From positions 3,197,501 through 3,261,500 of the forward strand of contig NZ_CP087190.1 in assembly GCF_024749165.1 (NCBI RefSeq): a DNA stretch of 64,000 nucleotides, given 5' to 3'. Origin of the DNA: Pseudomonas sp. B21-023 (lineage in GTDB: Bacteria; Pseudomonadota; Gammaproteobacteria; Pseudomonadales; Pseudomonadaceae). A program made the position numbers and the translations under genes. The notes under the pieces are model-generated. The model saw only the letters and a list, made by a program, of their open reading frames with translations. It was not told the origin of the DNA and did not search any database. Positions 17,960 to 30,545 of this stretch are shown one piece after another; within the stretch, counting starts at the first letter, position 1; every line of letters starts with the position of its first letter.

Positions 17960-18504
17960 CAGCCGGCCAGCACCAGCGCAGCGCCCGCCAGCAGACCGCC
18001 GCCGAAGGCCTTCTGCAGGCCGGCATGGCGCCGCAGCAGGCAACCGACGCCAAAGCCCGCCGCCAGCAGCAGGCCGCTGACCGTGACGAAACCGGCACTG
18101 AACTGCCAGAACGCGCTGGGGGTGGCTTCCACGCCATGGGCCCAACCGTGGAACAGGGCGAATACCGGCATGATCAGCGACAGCAGCAGCTGACGGCTCG
18201 GCAACAGCATGGCGGCGGCGGCCACCAGCAGCGAGCCGAGGATCATCTGCTCCATGCCGACCACATCGCCGAACAGATGGCCACACACCGCGCCGCCGAA
18301 CATCGCGGCCAGGGTCGCCAATGGCAAGGTCAGGTTGCGTCGCGTGAGGGCGGCGAGTACGCCGGTGCCAAGCAGCATCAGCAAGTGATCGAGGCCGGTC
18401 AGCGGGTGCAGCAGGCCATCCTGCAACGGGTTGCTGTCATGGCCGGGATGGGCGAAGGCCGGCAAGGCCACCATCAGCAGTACCAGGGCGAACGTCTTTT
18501 TCAT
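17959..18504 (-). CDS. ureJ: HupE/UreJ-family nickel transporter
   Basis: A 181-residue inner-membrane protein with a signal-like first segment (MKKTFALVLLMVALPAFA) followed by HPGHDSN and HPLTGLDHLLMLLGTG, the histidine motifs of HupE/UreJ permeases. About six helices follow. FALFHGWAHGVE is another conserved metal motif. Within a urease operon it most likely imports nickel for the active site. CTGGAG precedes the ATG, and the stop overlaps the ureF start. Confidence 0.9.
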   Translation of the reverse strand: MKKTFALVLLMVALPAFAHPGHDSNPLQDGLLHPLTGLDHLLMLLGTGVLAALTRRNLTLPLATLAAMFGGAVCGHLFGDVVGMEQMILGSLLVAAAAMLLPSRQLLLSLIMPVFALFHGWAHGVEATPSAFWQFSAGFVTVSGLLLAAGFGVGCLLRRHAGLQKAFGGGLLAGAALVLAG

Positions 18505-18523
18505 TGTGGGCTCCAGGGTGAGG

Positions 18524-19009
18524 TCAGGAATGGGCTGGCAGGCGCACGAACGGGTGGTCATGGCCGTGGGAATGGCTGTGAGGTGCGCTCTGGTAGGCGC
18601 CGGCCTCGGGCTCGAACGGTGCCTGTTCGGCCACCACCTCCAGCCCCAGGCCACGCAGCATGTCGTCGAGCACATGGTCGTGCTGGAAGCGCAACAGGCC
18701 CGGCTCGATCTGCAGCGGTACGTGGCGGTTGCCCAGGTGGTAGGCGGCGCGGGCCAGCAGGAGCGGATCGGCGCAGCGCACAGTCGAGACCGTCTCGGGA
18801 GCAGCGAGCACGCGAATGACCTGCTGGCCTTCAGCATCGGCCAGCAGTTCGCCGCCTCGCAGCAGATGGCCGCGCTCGAGCATCAGCCCAGCCTCGCGAC
18901 CATCGTCCAGGGTGACGCGCAGGCGGCTCTTGATGCGGCTGTCGACATCCAGGGTGACGGTGCCGGTGATGGCTTCGGACTCAGTGATCCGACGGGTGAG
19001 GACAATCAT
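18524..19009 (-). CDS. ureE: Urease accessory protein UreE, nickel chaperone
   Basis: A 161-residue metallochaperone that hands nickel to UreG. The N-terminal half is the peptide-binding domain and the C-terminal half is the metal-binding domain, with [11 protein letters not shown] and DHVLDDML. The tail [10 protein letters not shown] is histidine-rich, as in many UreE proteins. ATG 19009 is set by a strong AAGGAG just upstream and by the usual MIVLTRRI start. It lies ten bases after ureC. Confidence 0.95.
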   Translation of the reverse strand: MIVLTRRITESEAITGTVTLDVDSRIKSRLRVTLDDGREAGLMLERGHLLRGGELLADAEGQQVIRVLAAPETVSTVRCADPLLLARAAYHLGNRHVPLQIEPGLLRFQHDHVLDDMLRGLGLEVVAEQAPFEPEAGAYQSAPHSHSHGHDHPFVRLPAHS

Positions 19010-19019
19010 GTTCGCTCCT

Positions 19020-20719
<1,700 letters not shown>

Positions 20720-20723
<4 letters not shown>

Positions 20724-21037
20724 GCCCTGCCCTCCAGCACGCCCATCACCTTGCCCTGAAAGCCGTACACCTCGCGCTTGCCGGCGTAGGCCACCAGTTG
20801 CACGGTGCGCGCCTGCCCCGGTTCGAAGCGCACCGCGGTGCCGGCCGGGATGTCCAGGCGAAAGCCCCGGGTCGGCTCGCGCTCGAACACCAGGGCGTCG
20901 TTGACTTCGTAGAAGTGGTAGTGCGAGCCCACCTGCACCGGGCGGTCGCCATGGTTGGCCACGCTGACGCTGACGCTCTGGCGGCCGACATTGAGCTCGA
21001 TGTCGCCTGCGGCGACCTGGACTTCTCCGGGAATCAT
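20720..21037 (-). CDS. ureB: Urease beta subunit
   Basis: A 105-residue structural subunit of urease. It starts with the conserved MIPGEVQ and contains [13 protein letters not shown] and [22 protein letters not shown] before ATG 21037 decides the start over an in-frame ATG nine codons upstream. It is separate from ureA, as in most bacteria other than Helicobacter. Confidence 0.97.
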
Positions 21038-21047
21038 GCCGGCCTCC

Positions 21048-21350
21048 TCAAACGATGGGTTCATGCACGGTCACCAGCTTGGTGCCGTCGGGGAAGGTCG
21101 CTTCGACCTGGACGTCGTGCAGCATTTCCGGCACGCCGGCCATCACCTGCTCGCGCACCAGCACCTCGCGGCCCAGGCTCATCAGATCGGCGACCGTGCG
21201 GCCATCGCGGGCGCCTTCGAGCACCGCGGCGCTGATCAACGCCACCGCCTCCGGGTAGTTCAGTTTCAGGCCACGGGCCAAGCGCCGCTCGGCCAGCAAG
21301 GCGGCGGTGAACAGCAGCAGTTTGTCTTTCTCTCGCGGGGTCAGCTCCAT
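21048..21350 (-). CDS. ureA: Urease gamma subunit
   Basis: The 100-residue gamma subunit, with the conserved [20 protein letters not shown] start and the [31 protein letters not shown] motifs. It assembles with UreB and UreC into the (alpha-beta-gamma)3 trimer. The ATG at 21350 gives the family length. An in-frame upstream extension overlaps ureD and is rejected. Confidence 0.97.
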   Translation of the reverse strand: MELTPREKDKLLLFTAALLAERRLARGLKLNYPEAVALISAAVLEGARDGRTVADLMSLGREVLVREQVMAGVPEMLHDVQVEATFPDGTKLVTVHEPIV

Positions 21351-21360
21351 GGCGGCTCTC

Positions 21361-22194
21361 TCAGGTGGCCCAGATGCGCGGCGGGCACGGCGCCAGGCCA
21401 AGCACGGCCGGGCGCAGCAGGTGCCAGAGGCGCTGCAGGTTGCGTTGCAGGTGTTGGTTGTCGTGGTCGAGCAGGCGGATCACCAGCAGTGAGCCGAGCA
21501 GCGTCGCGCCGGCTGGGGTGTCGAGTTCGTCGAGAACCTGACGCACCCGCTCCAGCATCGCTGAGTCGGCGGGCGCTGCGCAGAAGGTGGCGAGCAACGG
21601 GTGCCCGGCCACCTTGCCCAGCTGCCCGCCCTCGATGCGCAGGCGCTCGTGCAGGCCGGGGTCGCCGGGCAGTTCGATGCGCAGGCGGCTGTCCAGCGCG
21701 CCCTCTTCGAAGCGCTCGTTCATCACCGGGCGACCCAGGCACAGCGTCTCCCAGGCCAGCAGGCGCGCGCCGGGCTCAAGGCTGAAACGGCTGTCGAGGC
21801 AGGCGCGGGCGCCATTGAAAAAGATACTGTCCTGCGGCAGCCATTCCAGAGTGCTGCCGGCGGCGAGGTGAAATCGCTGGGCGAGCCGTGCGGTGGGGCC
21901 GATGCTGCGGTAGAACTTGCTCGCGCCGGGCATCGTCAGCAAGGCATGGCTGCCGGGCTCGAGGTGGACATCAAGTTCGAGGCGGTCGCCGGCGACGATG
22001 CCCCCTGGCGGGTGCAGCACATAGACATGGCATGGCGCACCCTCCGGATAGAACGGCCGCTGCACCAAAAGAGGTCCGACATGACGCCGCGCACCAAGGC
22101 GGGTCACGTCATCGCGCTGGACGAAGCGCAACTGCAGGTGGGCGCTCCAGCCCGGGTCTGCCTGCGGTGGGTCGATCTGCTGCGCCAACGACAT
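21361..22194 (-). CDS. ureD: Urease accessory protein UreD
   Basis: A 277-residue scaffold that binds apo-urease and, with UreF and UreG, channels nickel to it. [35 protein letters not shown] and the ASKFYRS motif are characteristic. The start at 22194 (MSLAQQ) is favoured by an AGGGG seven bases upstream and by family length. An ATG seven codons upstream has no ribosome site. First gene of the operon ureD-A-B-C-E-J-F-G. Confidence 0.93.
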   Translation of the reverse strand: MSLAQQIDPPQADPGWSAHLQLRFVQRDDVTRLGARRHVGPLLVQRPFYPEGAPCHVYVLHPPGGIVAGDRLELDVHLEPGSHALLTMPGASKFYRSIGPTARLAQRFHLAAGSTLEWLPQDSIFFNGARACLDSRFSLEPGARLLAWETLCLGRPVMNERFEEGALDSRLRIELPGDPGLHERLRIEGGQLGKVAGHPLLATFCAAPADSAMLERVRQVLDELDTPAGATLLGSLLVIRLLDHDNQHLQRNLQRLWHLLRPAVLGLAPCPPRIWAT

Positions 22195-22301
22195 CCTCAA
22201 ACCCCTGAAATCCATGGCCTGACGGCCGGATGAGGGCCCTGCGCGGGGCGCTTGCGGGCGCGCCGGGCTGACCACTCGATCAATATTCGCTGGAGGGATA
22301 T

Positions 22302-22318
22302 AGCAGGGAGCGGGCCAA
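22302..22318 (-). promoter_or_regulatory. Candidate sigma-54 promoter for the urease operon
   Basis: On the minus strand TTGGCCCGCTCCCTGCT resembles the sigma-54 consensus TGGCACG-N4-TTGCT, with GG and GC ten bases apart as required and two mismatches. It lies about 100 bases before ureD. Urease is often under NtrC and sigma-54 control in nitrogen limitation. No clear NtrC site was found. Confidence 0.4.
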
Positions 22319-22477
22319 CTGCGCAGATGAACGATGATGAAACTTTCGAACCGTCAGTCATGCCGCAAGGCTGCGGACCAGAGCGGCTGCGCCCGGACGC
22401 GCAATTCAAGTGCCTGCCGGCGTGGCGAAGTAGGCTAAAGTGACCACCCTGCCCTTTTTCGAGCCAAGGATGCCCCC

Positions 22478-22846
22478 ATGCAATTCGCCCCCGCCATTCC
22501 GATTCTGCGGATCTTCTCGGTCGACAAGGCCCGGGAGTTCTACCTTGATTTCCTGGGTTTCCAGCTCGATTGGGAACACCGCTTCGCCCCGGACCTGCCG
22601 CTGTACATGCAGATCCACCGCGACGGGTTGATCCTGCACCTGTCCGAGCACCACGGCGACGCCACGCCGGGCTCGGCGGTGTTTGCCCGGGTCGAGGACC
22701 TCAAGGCGCTGGAGCGCGAACTGCTGGCCAAGCGCTACGGCTACGCCCGCCCGCAGGCCGAGGCGGTCGACTGGGGCCTGGAAATGCAGGTTGCCGACCC
22801 GTTCGGCAACCGCCTGCGCTTCTGCCAGCAGATCGACAACGTCTGA
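22478..22846 (+). CDS. Glyoxalase/bleomycin-resistance superfamily protein
   Basis: A 122-residue VOC-fold protein. IPILRIFSVDKAREFYLDFL is the first half motif. HLSEHHGDATPGSAVF and VADPFGNRLRFCQ are typical of the proteins usually annotated as glyoxalase superfamily or bleomycin-resistance proteins. One subunit holds both beta-alpha-beta units, and a dimer would form the binding site. Whether it is an enzyme or a drug-binding protein cannot be told. Its TGA overlaps the ATG of the next gene (TGATG), implying cotranslation. Confidence 0.85.
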   Translation: MQFAPAIPILRIFSVDKAREFYLDFLGFQLDWEHRFAPDLPLYMQIHRDGLILHLSEHHGDATPGSAVFARVEDLKALERELLAKRYGYARPQAEAVDWGLEMQVADPFGNRLRFCQQIDNV

Positions 22847-23196
22847 TGGCCAGCGGCAAGCGTGCCCTGGCGCGCCTGGAGCGGGAGATGGTCGCCTGCC
22901 TGACCGAAGCCTGCGCCACTGCTCAGGGCGAGATCGTCGGTTTCGCCTGGCTCACCCACCAGGTGGACCTCAACGACTTCCCCGCCAGCCTGCGCATCAC
23001 CTGGGTGTTCACCGACGACACCGACAAGGCTCGCGCGCTGGCCGGCACGGACAAGGCACGGATGATCGCGCTGACTGGCCAAGCGCTGAGCGACGCGGGG
23101 ATCGCGCTGGACCATGTGGCCTGGCATGTGCGTTTCGACAGCGAAGAAGCCTGCTGGCGCGATCATGGCGGGGACTGGAACCGGCGCTTGCGCTGA
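22846..23196 (+). CDS. Conserved hypothetical protein, 116 residues
   Basis: A small soluble protein without a signal peptide. GFAWLTHQVDLNDFPASLRI and TDKARMIALTGQALSDAGI, then HVRFDSEEAC near the C terminus, match a Proteobacterial family that databases often label Fis-family regulator. I see no Fis-like helix-turn-helix, so that label is doubtful. Its start overlaps the stop of the VOC gene, so the two probably form an operon. Confidence 0.7.
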   Translation: MASGKRALARLEREMVACLTEACATAQGEIVGFAWLTHQVDLNDFPASLRITWVFTDDTDKARALAGTDKARMIALTGQALSDAGIALDHVAWHVRFDSEEACWRDHGGDWNRRLR

Positions 23197-23209
23197 ACCA
23201 TGTGGCCCG

Positions 23210-23253
23210 CTCCTACAGATCTCCTACAGATCTCCTACAGATCTCCTACAGTT
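23210..23253. repeat. Four tandem copies of an 11-bp unit
   Basis: CTCCTACAGAT occurs three times in a row and once more as CTCCTACAGTT, 44 bases in total, about 85 bases before ilvE. It is a small microsatellite-like array of the kind that changes copy number by slippage. It lies between a gene end and the ilvE leader. Confidence 0.85.
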
Positions 23254-23338
23254 CCCGATCCGCGCCGGATGTATTAAGGTGGCGGGGTGCGCATATAAAA
23301 GCAGCCCGCCGTGTTCGGGCAAGAGCAATGAGGGTGTC

Positions 23339-24358
23339 ATGAGTAACGAAAGCATTAACTGGGACAAGCTGGGTTTCGACTACATCAAGACTGACAAACG
23401 TTACCTGTCCGTATGGCGTAACGGCGAGTGGGACAAGGGCACCCTGACCGAAGACAATGTGCTGCACATCAGTGAAGGCTCCACCGCCCTGCACTATGGC
23501 CAGCAGTGCTTCGAAGGCCTGAAGGCCTACCGCTGCAAGGACGGTTCGATCAACCTGTTCCGCCCCGACCAGAACGCCGCGCGCATGCAGCGCAGCTGCG
23601 ACCGCCTGCTGATGCCACGCGTCTCGACCGAACAGTTCATCGAAGCCTGCAAGCAGGTAGTCAAGGCCAACGAAAAATTCGTTCCACCGCACGGCAAAGG
23701 CGCCCTGTACCTGCGTCCGTTCGTGATCGGCACCGGTGACAACATCGGCGTGCGCACCGCCCCCGAGTTCATCTTCTCGGTCTTCGCCATCCCGGTCGGT
23801 TCGTACTTCAAGGGCGGCATGACCCCGCACAAATTCCTCATCTCCGACTTCGACCGTGCCGCCCCGCAAGGCACAGGCGCGGCCAAGGTCGGCGGCAACT
23901 ATGCGGCCAGCCTGCAGCCAGGCTATGAAGCCAAGAAAGCCGGCTTCGCCGACTGTATCTACCTCGACCCGCTGACCCACAAGAAAATCGAGGAAGTCGG
24001 TTCGGCCAACTTCTTCGGCATCACCGCCAACAACGAATTCGTCACGCCGAAGTCGGTCTCGGTGCTGCCGGGCATCACCCGCCTGTCGTTGATGGAACTG
24101 GCTGAATCGCGCCTGGGCCTGAAGGTCATCGAAGGCGACGTGGAAATCGACAAGCTCGACCGCTTTGTCGAAGCCGGTGCCTGCGGTACCGCCGCGGTGA
24201 TCACGCCGATCGGCGGCATCCAGTACAACGGCAAGCTGCACGTATTCCACAGCGAAACCGAAGTCGGCCCTGTGACGCAGAAGCTGTACGCCGAGCTGAC
24301 CGGCATCCAGAGCGGTGACGTCGAGGCGCCAGCGGGCTGGATCGTCAAGGTCGTTTAA
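23339..24358 (+). CDS. ilvE: Branched-chain amino acid aminotransferase
   Basis: A 339-residue fold-type IV PLP enzyme that transfers amino groups between glutamate and the keto acids of leucine, isoleucine and valine. The PLP lysine is in AKVGGNYAAS. The family signature includes EVGSANFFGI, and GTAAVITPIGGI lies near the end. The start ATG 23339 (MSNESINWDKLGFDYIKTD) gives the usual length for the long type. A longer in-frame extension reaches back through the tandem repeat and is not credible. A strong terminator follows. Confidence 0.96.
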   Translation: MSNESINWDKLGFDYIKTDKRYLSVWRNGEWDKGTLTEDNVLHISEGSTALHYGQQCFEGLKAYRCKDGSINLFRPDQNAARMQRSCDRLLMPRVSTEQFIEACKQVVKANEKFVPPHGKGALYLRPFVIGTGDNIGVRTAPEFIFSVFAIPVGSYFKGGMTPHKFLISDFDRAAPQGTGAAKVGGNYAASLQPGYEAKKAGFADCIYLDPLTHKKIEEVGSANFFGITANNEFVTPKSVSVLPGITRLSLMELAESRLGLKVIEGDVEIDKLDRFVEAGACGTAAVITPIGGIQYNGKLHVFHSETEVGPVTQKLYAELTGIQSGDVEAPAGWIVKVV

Positions 24359-24378
24359 GCCTGTGCCGTCATGAGAAA

Positions 24379-24410
24379 GGGGCGTGCCAGCAATGGCACG
24401 CCCCTTTTCC
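24379..24410 (+). terminator. Rho-independent terminator of ilvE
   Basis: GGGGCGTGCCA at 24379-24389 pairs with TGGCACGCCCC at 24394-24404 over a four-base loop, followed by TTTTCCTTT. It is a textbook intrinsic terminator. Confidence 0.93.
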
Positions 24411-24530
24411 TTTACTGCTGCGCCATCGCCCGGTCAGCCACGGCAGTATTGCGTAGATGAATTTTTCTTAAATCGCCGGTTGTCTATTCTTTGGCACAAT
24501 CAGGTCTCCACTCGCCGCCCAGGAACCAGC

Positions 24531-25211
24531 ATGCCACGCGTACTGACCATCGAAGACGACGCTGTCACCGCCCAGGAAATCGTCGCCGAACTGTCCAGCC
24601 ACGGTCTGGAAGTCGACTGGGCCGACAATGGCCGTGAAGGCCTGGCCAAGGCCATCGCCGGCGGCTACGACCTGATCACCCTGGACCGCATGCTGCCCGA
24701 GGTCGACGGCCTGACCATCGTCACCACCCTGCGCAACCTGAAGATCGCCACGCCGATCCTGATGATCAGTGCGCTGTCGGACGTCGACGAGCGTGTGCGC
24801 GGCCTGCGCGCCGGCGGTGACGACTACCTGACCAAGCCGTTCGCCTCCGACGAGATGGCCGCCCGGGTCGAGGTGCTGCTGCGCCGCAACAGCGTGCCGA
24901 TGACCCAGACCCGCCTGCAGGTCGCCGACCTCGAGCTGGACCTGATCAGCCACGAAGCCCGCCGCGGCGAACAGGCGCTGAACCTGCTGCCCACCGAGTA
25001 CAAGCTGCTCGAGTACCTGATGCGCCACTCCGGCCAGGTGATCACCCGGATGATGATCTTCGAGGAGGTCTGGGGCTACCACTTCGACCCTGGCACCAAC
25101 CTGATCGACGTGCACATCGGCCGCCTGCGCAAAAAAATCGACTCGCCCGGCCAGAACCCGCTGATTCGCACCGTGCGGGGCTCCGGCTATGCCATTGCCG
25201 AACCCGTCTAA
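24531..25211 (+). CDS. OmpR-family two-component response regulator
   Basis: A 226-residue regulator. The receiver domain (residues 1-115) has the acidic pair EDD, the phospho-aspartate in ITLDRMLPEVDG and the lysine in YLTKPF. The C-terminal winged helix has LLPTEYKLLEYLMRHSGQVI and the recognition helix region LIDVHIGRLRKKI. AGGAA precedes the ATG. The sensor kinase gene overlaps its 3' end by 23 bases. Signal and target genes are unknown. It diverges in function from any neighbour recognised here. Confidence 0.93.
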   Translation: MPRVLTIEDDAVTAQEIVAELSSHGLEVDWADNGREGLAKAIAGGYDLITLDRMLPEVDGLTIVTTLRNLKIATPILMISALSDVDERVRGLRAGGDDYLTKPFASDEMAARVEVLLRRNSVPMTQTRLQVADLELDLISHEARRGEQALNLLPTEYKLLEYLMRHSGQVITRMMIFEEVWGYHFDPGTNLIDVHIGRLRKKIDSPGQNPLIRTVRGSGYAIAEPV

Positions 25212-26580
25212 GGGCTGGAGCTCCTCCACCAGCCGTCTGCTGGCGCTGTACAGTTTCCTGTTCGTGGCCTGGAGCAGCATCCTCATGGGGGTGCTGTACT
25301 TCGAGGTCACCAGCTACCTGAACAAGCTCACCCGCCACTCGATGCTGCAACGCCAGCACCTGTTCGCCCACATGAGCGGCAAACAGCTGGACGACGCGCT
25401 GGTGGCAAGCCAGGCCTTCGAGGAACGCAGCTTCGACGCCTACGGCCTGTTCGACGCCCAGCTCAACCCGATCGGCGGGCGCATCCGTGCAATACCCTCG
25501 GAGCTGGGTCTTGACGGCAAGGTCCATGAGCTCAAGCGATGCCTGGACGCCGACGACCCCCACCTGCCCCGCGACAGCTGCGATGCCGTGGCGATCAAGG
25601 TGCAGGACGGTCGCTGGCTGGTGCTGGTGCGCGACAACGGTTCGCTGTTCGTGGTGACAAGAATCATCCTCGATGCCCTGCTCTGGGGTATCTCGCTAAC
25701 CTTGATCCCTGGCTTTGCCGGCTGGTACCTGCTGCGGCGCCGGCCGCTCAAGCGCATCCGCGCAATCCAGGCCCAGGCCGAGCTGATCGTCGCCGGTGAC
25801 CTCACCCACCGCCTGCCCCTGTCGGCCCGGCGCGACGAATTGGACATGCTTGCCGCCATCGTCAACGCCATGCTCGACCGCATCGAGCGGCTGATGCACG
25901 AGGTCAAGGGCGTCTGTGACAACATCGCCCACGACCTGCGCACGCCACTGACACGCCTGCGCGCCCAGCTCTACCGCATTCGCCAGCAAAGCAGCAGCGA
26001 CTCCGCTGAAGGCGCGGCGCTGGACCAGGCGATTGGCGAGACCGACACGCTGATGGCACGCTTTCGCGGCCTGCTGCGCATCAGCGAACTGGAAGACCGC
26101 CAGCGCCGCGCCGGCTTCGTCCGGCTCGACCCGCAGGGGTTGCTGGTGGAGCTTCATGACTTCTACCTGCCGCTGGCCGAGGATGGCGGTATTCGCCTGC
26201 ACCTGGAGCAGCCTGCGCAGTTGGCGGCGCTGCATGGCGACCGGGAGTTGTTGTTCGAAGCCCTGGCCAACCTGGTGGGCAATGCCATCAAGTTCACCCC
26301 CGAAGGCGGACGAGTGCGTATCGTCGCCAGCGAGGACGAGGCCGGCGTGCATATTGCAGTCGAGGACAGTGGGCCGGGGATCCCGGCGGATGAGCGCGAG
26401 GCGGTGTTGAAGCGCTTCTACCGCAGCGAGGAAGGCCATCGCCACGCGGGGTTCGGGCTGGGGCTGTCGATCGTCGCGGCGATTGTCGACCTGCATGGGT
26501 TCGGGCTGGAGGTGGCCAGCAGTGCACTGGGTGGGGCAAAACTGGTGCTGCATTGCCCGTTGGCGGGGCCGGCAAAGTAG
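25189..26580 (+). CDS. Two-component sensor histidine kinase
   Basis: A 463-residue membrane kinase. A first helix (LLALYSFLFVAWSSILMGVL, residues about 17-37) and a second near residues 163-183 enclose a periplasmic domain of about 125 residues. A HAMP domain follows. The phospho-acceptor is in NIAHDLRTPLTRL. The ATPase domain has the N box ANLVGNAIKFTP, the G1 box DSGPGIP and the G2 box GFGLGLSI. It starts inside the end of the response-regulator gene, so the pair is translated together. No ligand is suggested by the periplasmic part. Confidence 0.93.
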   Translation: MPLPNPSKGWSSSTSRLLALYSFLFVAWSSILMGVLYFEVTSYLNKLTRHSMLQRQHLFAHMSGKQLDDALVASQAFEERSFDAYGLFDAQLNPIGGRIRAIPSELGLDGKVHELKRCLDADDPHLPRDSCDAVAIKVQDGRWLVLVRDNGSLFVVTRIILDALLWGISLTLIPGFAGWYLLRRRPLKRIRAIQAQAELIVAGDLTHRLPLSARRDELDMLAAIVNAMLDRIERLMHEVKGVCDNIAHDLRTPLTRLRAQLYRIRQQSSSDSAEGAALDQAIGETDTLMARFRGLLRISELEDRQRRAGFVRLDPQGLLVELHDFYLPLAEDGGIRLHLEQPAQLAALHGDRELLFEALANLVGNAIKFTPEGGRVRIVASEDEAGVHIAVEDSGPGIPADEREAVLKRFYRSEEGHRHAGFGLGLSIVAAIVDLHGFGLEVASSALGGAKLVLHCPLAGPAK

Positions 26581-26591
26581 CAGCCTGAAAA

Positions 26592-26668
26592 GCATCGCGG
26601 GGCAAGCCCGCTCCCACGTTGACACCCAATTGCAGGTGCGTCGACGTGGGAGCGGGTTTGCCCCGCGA
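26592..26668. repeat. Inverted pair of REP-type palindromes
   Basis: ATCGCGGGGCAAGCCCGCTC at 26594 on and its inverted partner ending at 26668 (GAGCGGGTTTGCCCCGCGA) flank a 24-base loop. It sits between the convergent sensor kinase and cysS genes and may terminate both. Confidence 0.8.
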
Positions 26669-26698
26669 CTGGGCCGCACAGCGGCCCCGGTTGCAGTA

Positions 26699-28081
26699 TC
26701 AGTCCGCCAGGCGCCAGGTGGTGGTGCCCTTGCTGTCTTCCAGCACCACACCCATGGCGGCCAGCTGGTCGCGGATGCGGTCGGATTCGGCCCAGTTCTT
26801 GTCGGTGCGCGCCTGCAGACGCGCCTGGATCAGCGCCTCCACTTCGGCGGCATCGACCTTGCCCTCTGCACCGGCGCGCAGGAAGTCATCGGCTTCCAGT
26901 TGCAATACACCCAGCACATCCCCCAGCTCGCGCAGACGACCGGCCAGGCCGGCGGCGGCCTCGGGGTCGCTGTCACGCAGGCGGTTGATCTCGCGCACCA
27001 GGTCGAACAGCACCGCGCAGGCCTCAGGCGTGCCGAAGTCGTCGTTCATCGCCATGGTGAAACGCTCGACGAACGCCTCGCCACCCTGGGCAGCCACGCG
27101 CGGCAGGCCACGCAGCGCATGGTAGAAACGCTCGAGCGCGCCCTTGGCGTCGCGCAGGCTGTCCTCGGAGTAGTTGATCGCGCTGCGATAGTGGCTGGCC
27201 ACCAGCAGGTAACGCACCACTTCCGGGTGGTACTTGTCGAGCACGTCGCGGATGGTGAAGAAGTTGTTCAAGGACTTGGACATCTTCTCGCCATTGATGC
27301 GGATCATGCCGCAGTGCATCCAGGCGTTGGCGTATTGCTTGCCGGTGGCCGCCTCGCTCTGGGCGATCTCGTTCTCGTGGTGCGGGAACTCCAGGTCGCT
27401 GCCGCCACCGTGGATGTCGAAGCTCTCGCCCAGGCAGCAGGTGGACATCACCGAGCACTCGATGTGCCAGCCCGGACGGCCCGGGCCCCACGGTGAATCC
27501 CAGTACGGCTCGCCGGGCTTGACGCCCTTCCACAGCACGAAGTCCAGCGGGTCCTGCTTGGCCTCGTCGACTTCGATGCGCGCGCCGATGCGCAGGTCTT
27601 CGATCTTCTTGCGTGACAGTTTGCCGTAGCCGACGAACTTGCCGACCCGGTAGTACACGTCGCCATTGCCCGGCGCGTAGGCGTAACCCTTGTCGATCAG
27701 GGTCTGGATCATCGCGTGCATGCCGGGGATATGGTCGGTGGCACGCGGCTCCAGGTCCGGCTTGAGGATGCTCAGGCGGCGCTCGTCCTCGTGCATCGCG
27801 TCGATCATTCGGGCGGTCAGCGCGTCGAACGACTCACCGTTCTCGTTGGCCCGGTTGATGATCTTGTCGTCGATGTCGGTGATGTTGCGCACATAGGTCA
27901 GTTCATAGCCGCTCTTGCGCAGCCAGCGGGTGACCAGGTCGAAGGCCACCATGCTGCGGCCGTGGCCCAGGTGGCAATAGTCATACACGGTCATGCCGCA
28001 CACGTACATGCGCACCTTGTTGCCGTCCAGCGGCTTGAAAACTTCCTTGGTCTTGCTCAGCGTGTTGTAGATGGTAAGCAC
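26699..28081 (-). CDS. cysS: Cysteinyl-tRNA synthetase
   Basis: A 460-residue class I synthetase that charges tRNA-Cys. The HIGH motif is CHLGHGRS and the KMSKS motif is [11 protein letters not shown]. The zinc ligands for cysteine recognition include the cysteine in YVCGMTVYD and the [10 protein letters not shown] region with [10 protein letters not shown]. It starts with GTG, preceded by GAGGAA at six bases. It follows glnS by only nine bases, so the two synthetases form an operon. Confidence 0.96.
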   Translation of the reverse strand: MLTIYNTLSKTKEVFKPLDGNKVRMYVCGMTVYDYCHLGHGRSMVAFDLVTRWLRKSGYELTYVRNITDIDDKIINRANENGESFDALTARMIDAMHEDERRLSILKPDLEPRATDHIPGMHAMIQTLIDKGYAYAPGNGDVYYRVGKFVGYGKLSRKKIEDLRIGARIEVDEAKQDPLDFVLWKGVKPGEPYWDSPWGPGRPGWHIECSVMSTCCLGESFDIHGGGSDLEFPHHENEIAQSEAATGKQYANAWMHCGMIRINGEKMSKSLNNFFTIRDVLDKYHPEVVRYLLVASHYRSAINYSEDSLRDAKGALERFYHALRGLPRVAAQGGEAFVERFTMAMNDDFGTPEACAVLFDLVREINRLRDSDPEAAAGLAGRLRELGDVLGVLQLEADDFLRAGAEGKVDAAEVEALIQARLQARTDKNWAESDRIRDQLAAMGVVLEDSKGTTTWRLAD

Positions 28082-28090
28082 GAAGGTTCC

Positions 28091-29794
<1,704 letters not shown>

Positions 29795-30041
29795 AGTGTC
29801 CTTGAATGCAGGTAGCCGGCCGGGTAGGCCGATTGAATCAAAGGGCCTATCATAGCCGAAGCAGTCAAGCTGCTGACAGCCGGAGCACCGACAAAGTGGC
29901 GCGTTTTGTCGCCGCAGCGGTCTACAATCCGGCACAATGGCGCCCCAGTGGCGTGTGCCGAGGCTGCCTGATCCTGCGTCAGGTTGTCCGAGCGCAGCGC
30001 GCACCCTATTTCCCGAATGCCTTGAAAGAGCGAATTTCAGC

Positions 30042-30545
30042 ATGTCCAAAGTCAAACTGAGCACCAACCACGGCGATATCGTCATCGAACTGAACGCTGA
30101 AAAAGCCCCGATCACCGTGGCCAACTTCCTCGAATATGTGAAGGCCGGGCACTACAGCAACGTCGTGTTCCACCGTGTGATAAAGGGCTTCATGATCCAG
30201 GGTGGCGGCTTCGAACCGGGCATGAGCGAGAAGAAAGACAAGCGTGCCAGCATTCAGAACGAGGCCGACAACGGCCTGAAGAATGACAAGTACACCATCG
30301 CCATGGCCCGTACCATGGAGCCGCACTCGGCTTCCGCGCAGTTCTTCATCAACGCCTCGAACAACGATTTCCTCAATCACAGCGGCAAGAATGTCCAGGG
30401 CTGGGGCTACGCTGTCTTCGGCAAGGTGACCGAAGGCCAGGACGTTGTCGACAAGATCGAAGGCGTCGCCACCGGTTCCAAGGCCGGCCACCAGGACGTG
30501 CCGAAGGACGACGTGATCATCGAGAAAGCCGAGATCATTGAGTGA
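30042..30545 (+). CDS. ppiB: Cytoplasmic peptidyl-prolyl cis-trans isomerase B (cyclophilin)
   Basis: A 167-residue cyclophilin without a signal peptide, catalysing proline cis/trans isomerisation. The active-site motif [18 protein letters not shown] contains the catalytic arginine, and [18 protein letters not shown] is the second signature. It is divergent from glnS across about 250 bases. The stop overlaps the GTG start of lpxH, so the two genes are coupled. Confidence 0.95.
   Translation: MSKVKLSTNHGDIVIELNAEKAPITVANFLEYVKAGHYSNVVFHRVIKGFMIQGGGFEPGMSEKKDKRASIQNEADNGLKNDKYTIAMARTMEPHSASAQFFINASNNDFLNHSGKNVQGWGYAVFGKVTEGQDVVDKIEGVATGSKAGHQDVPKDDVIIEKAEIIE

Noticed and set aside
17285..18286. 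Longer 333-codon form of UreF
   Set aside because: The extra N terminus lies wholly inside ureJ. The family length and TGATG overlap support the start at 17959.
23210..23253. Possible CRISPR array from the repeated 11-bp unit
   Set aside because: The units are directly adjacent with no spacers, only four copies and too short. No cas gene is nearby.
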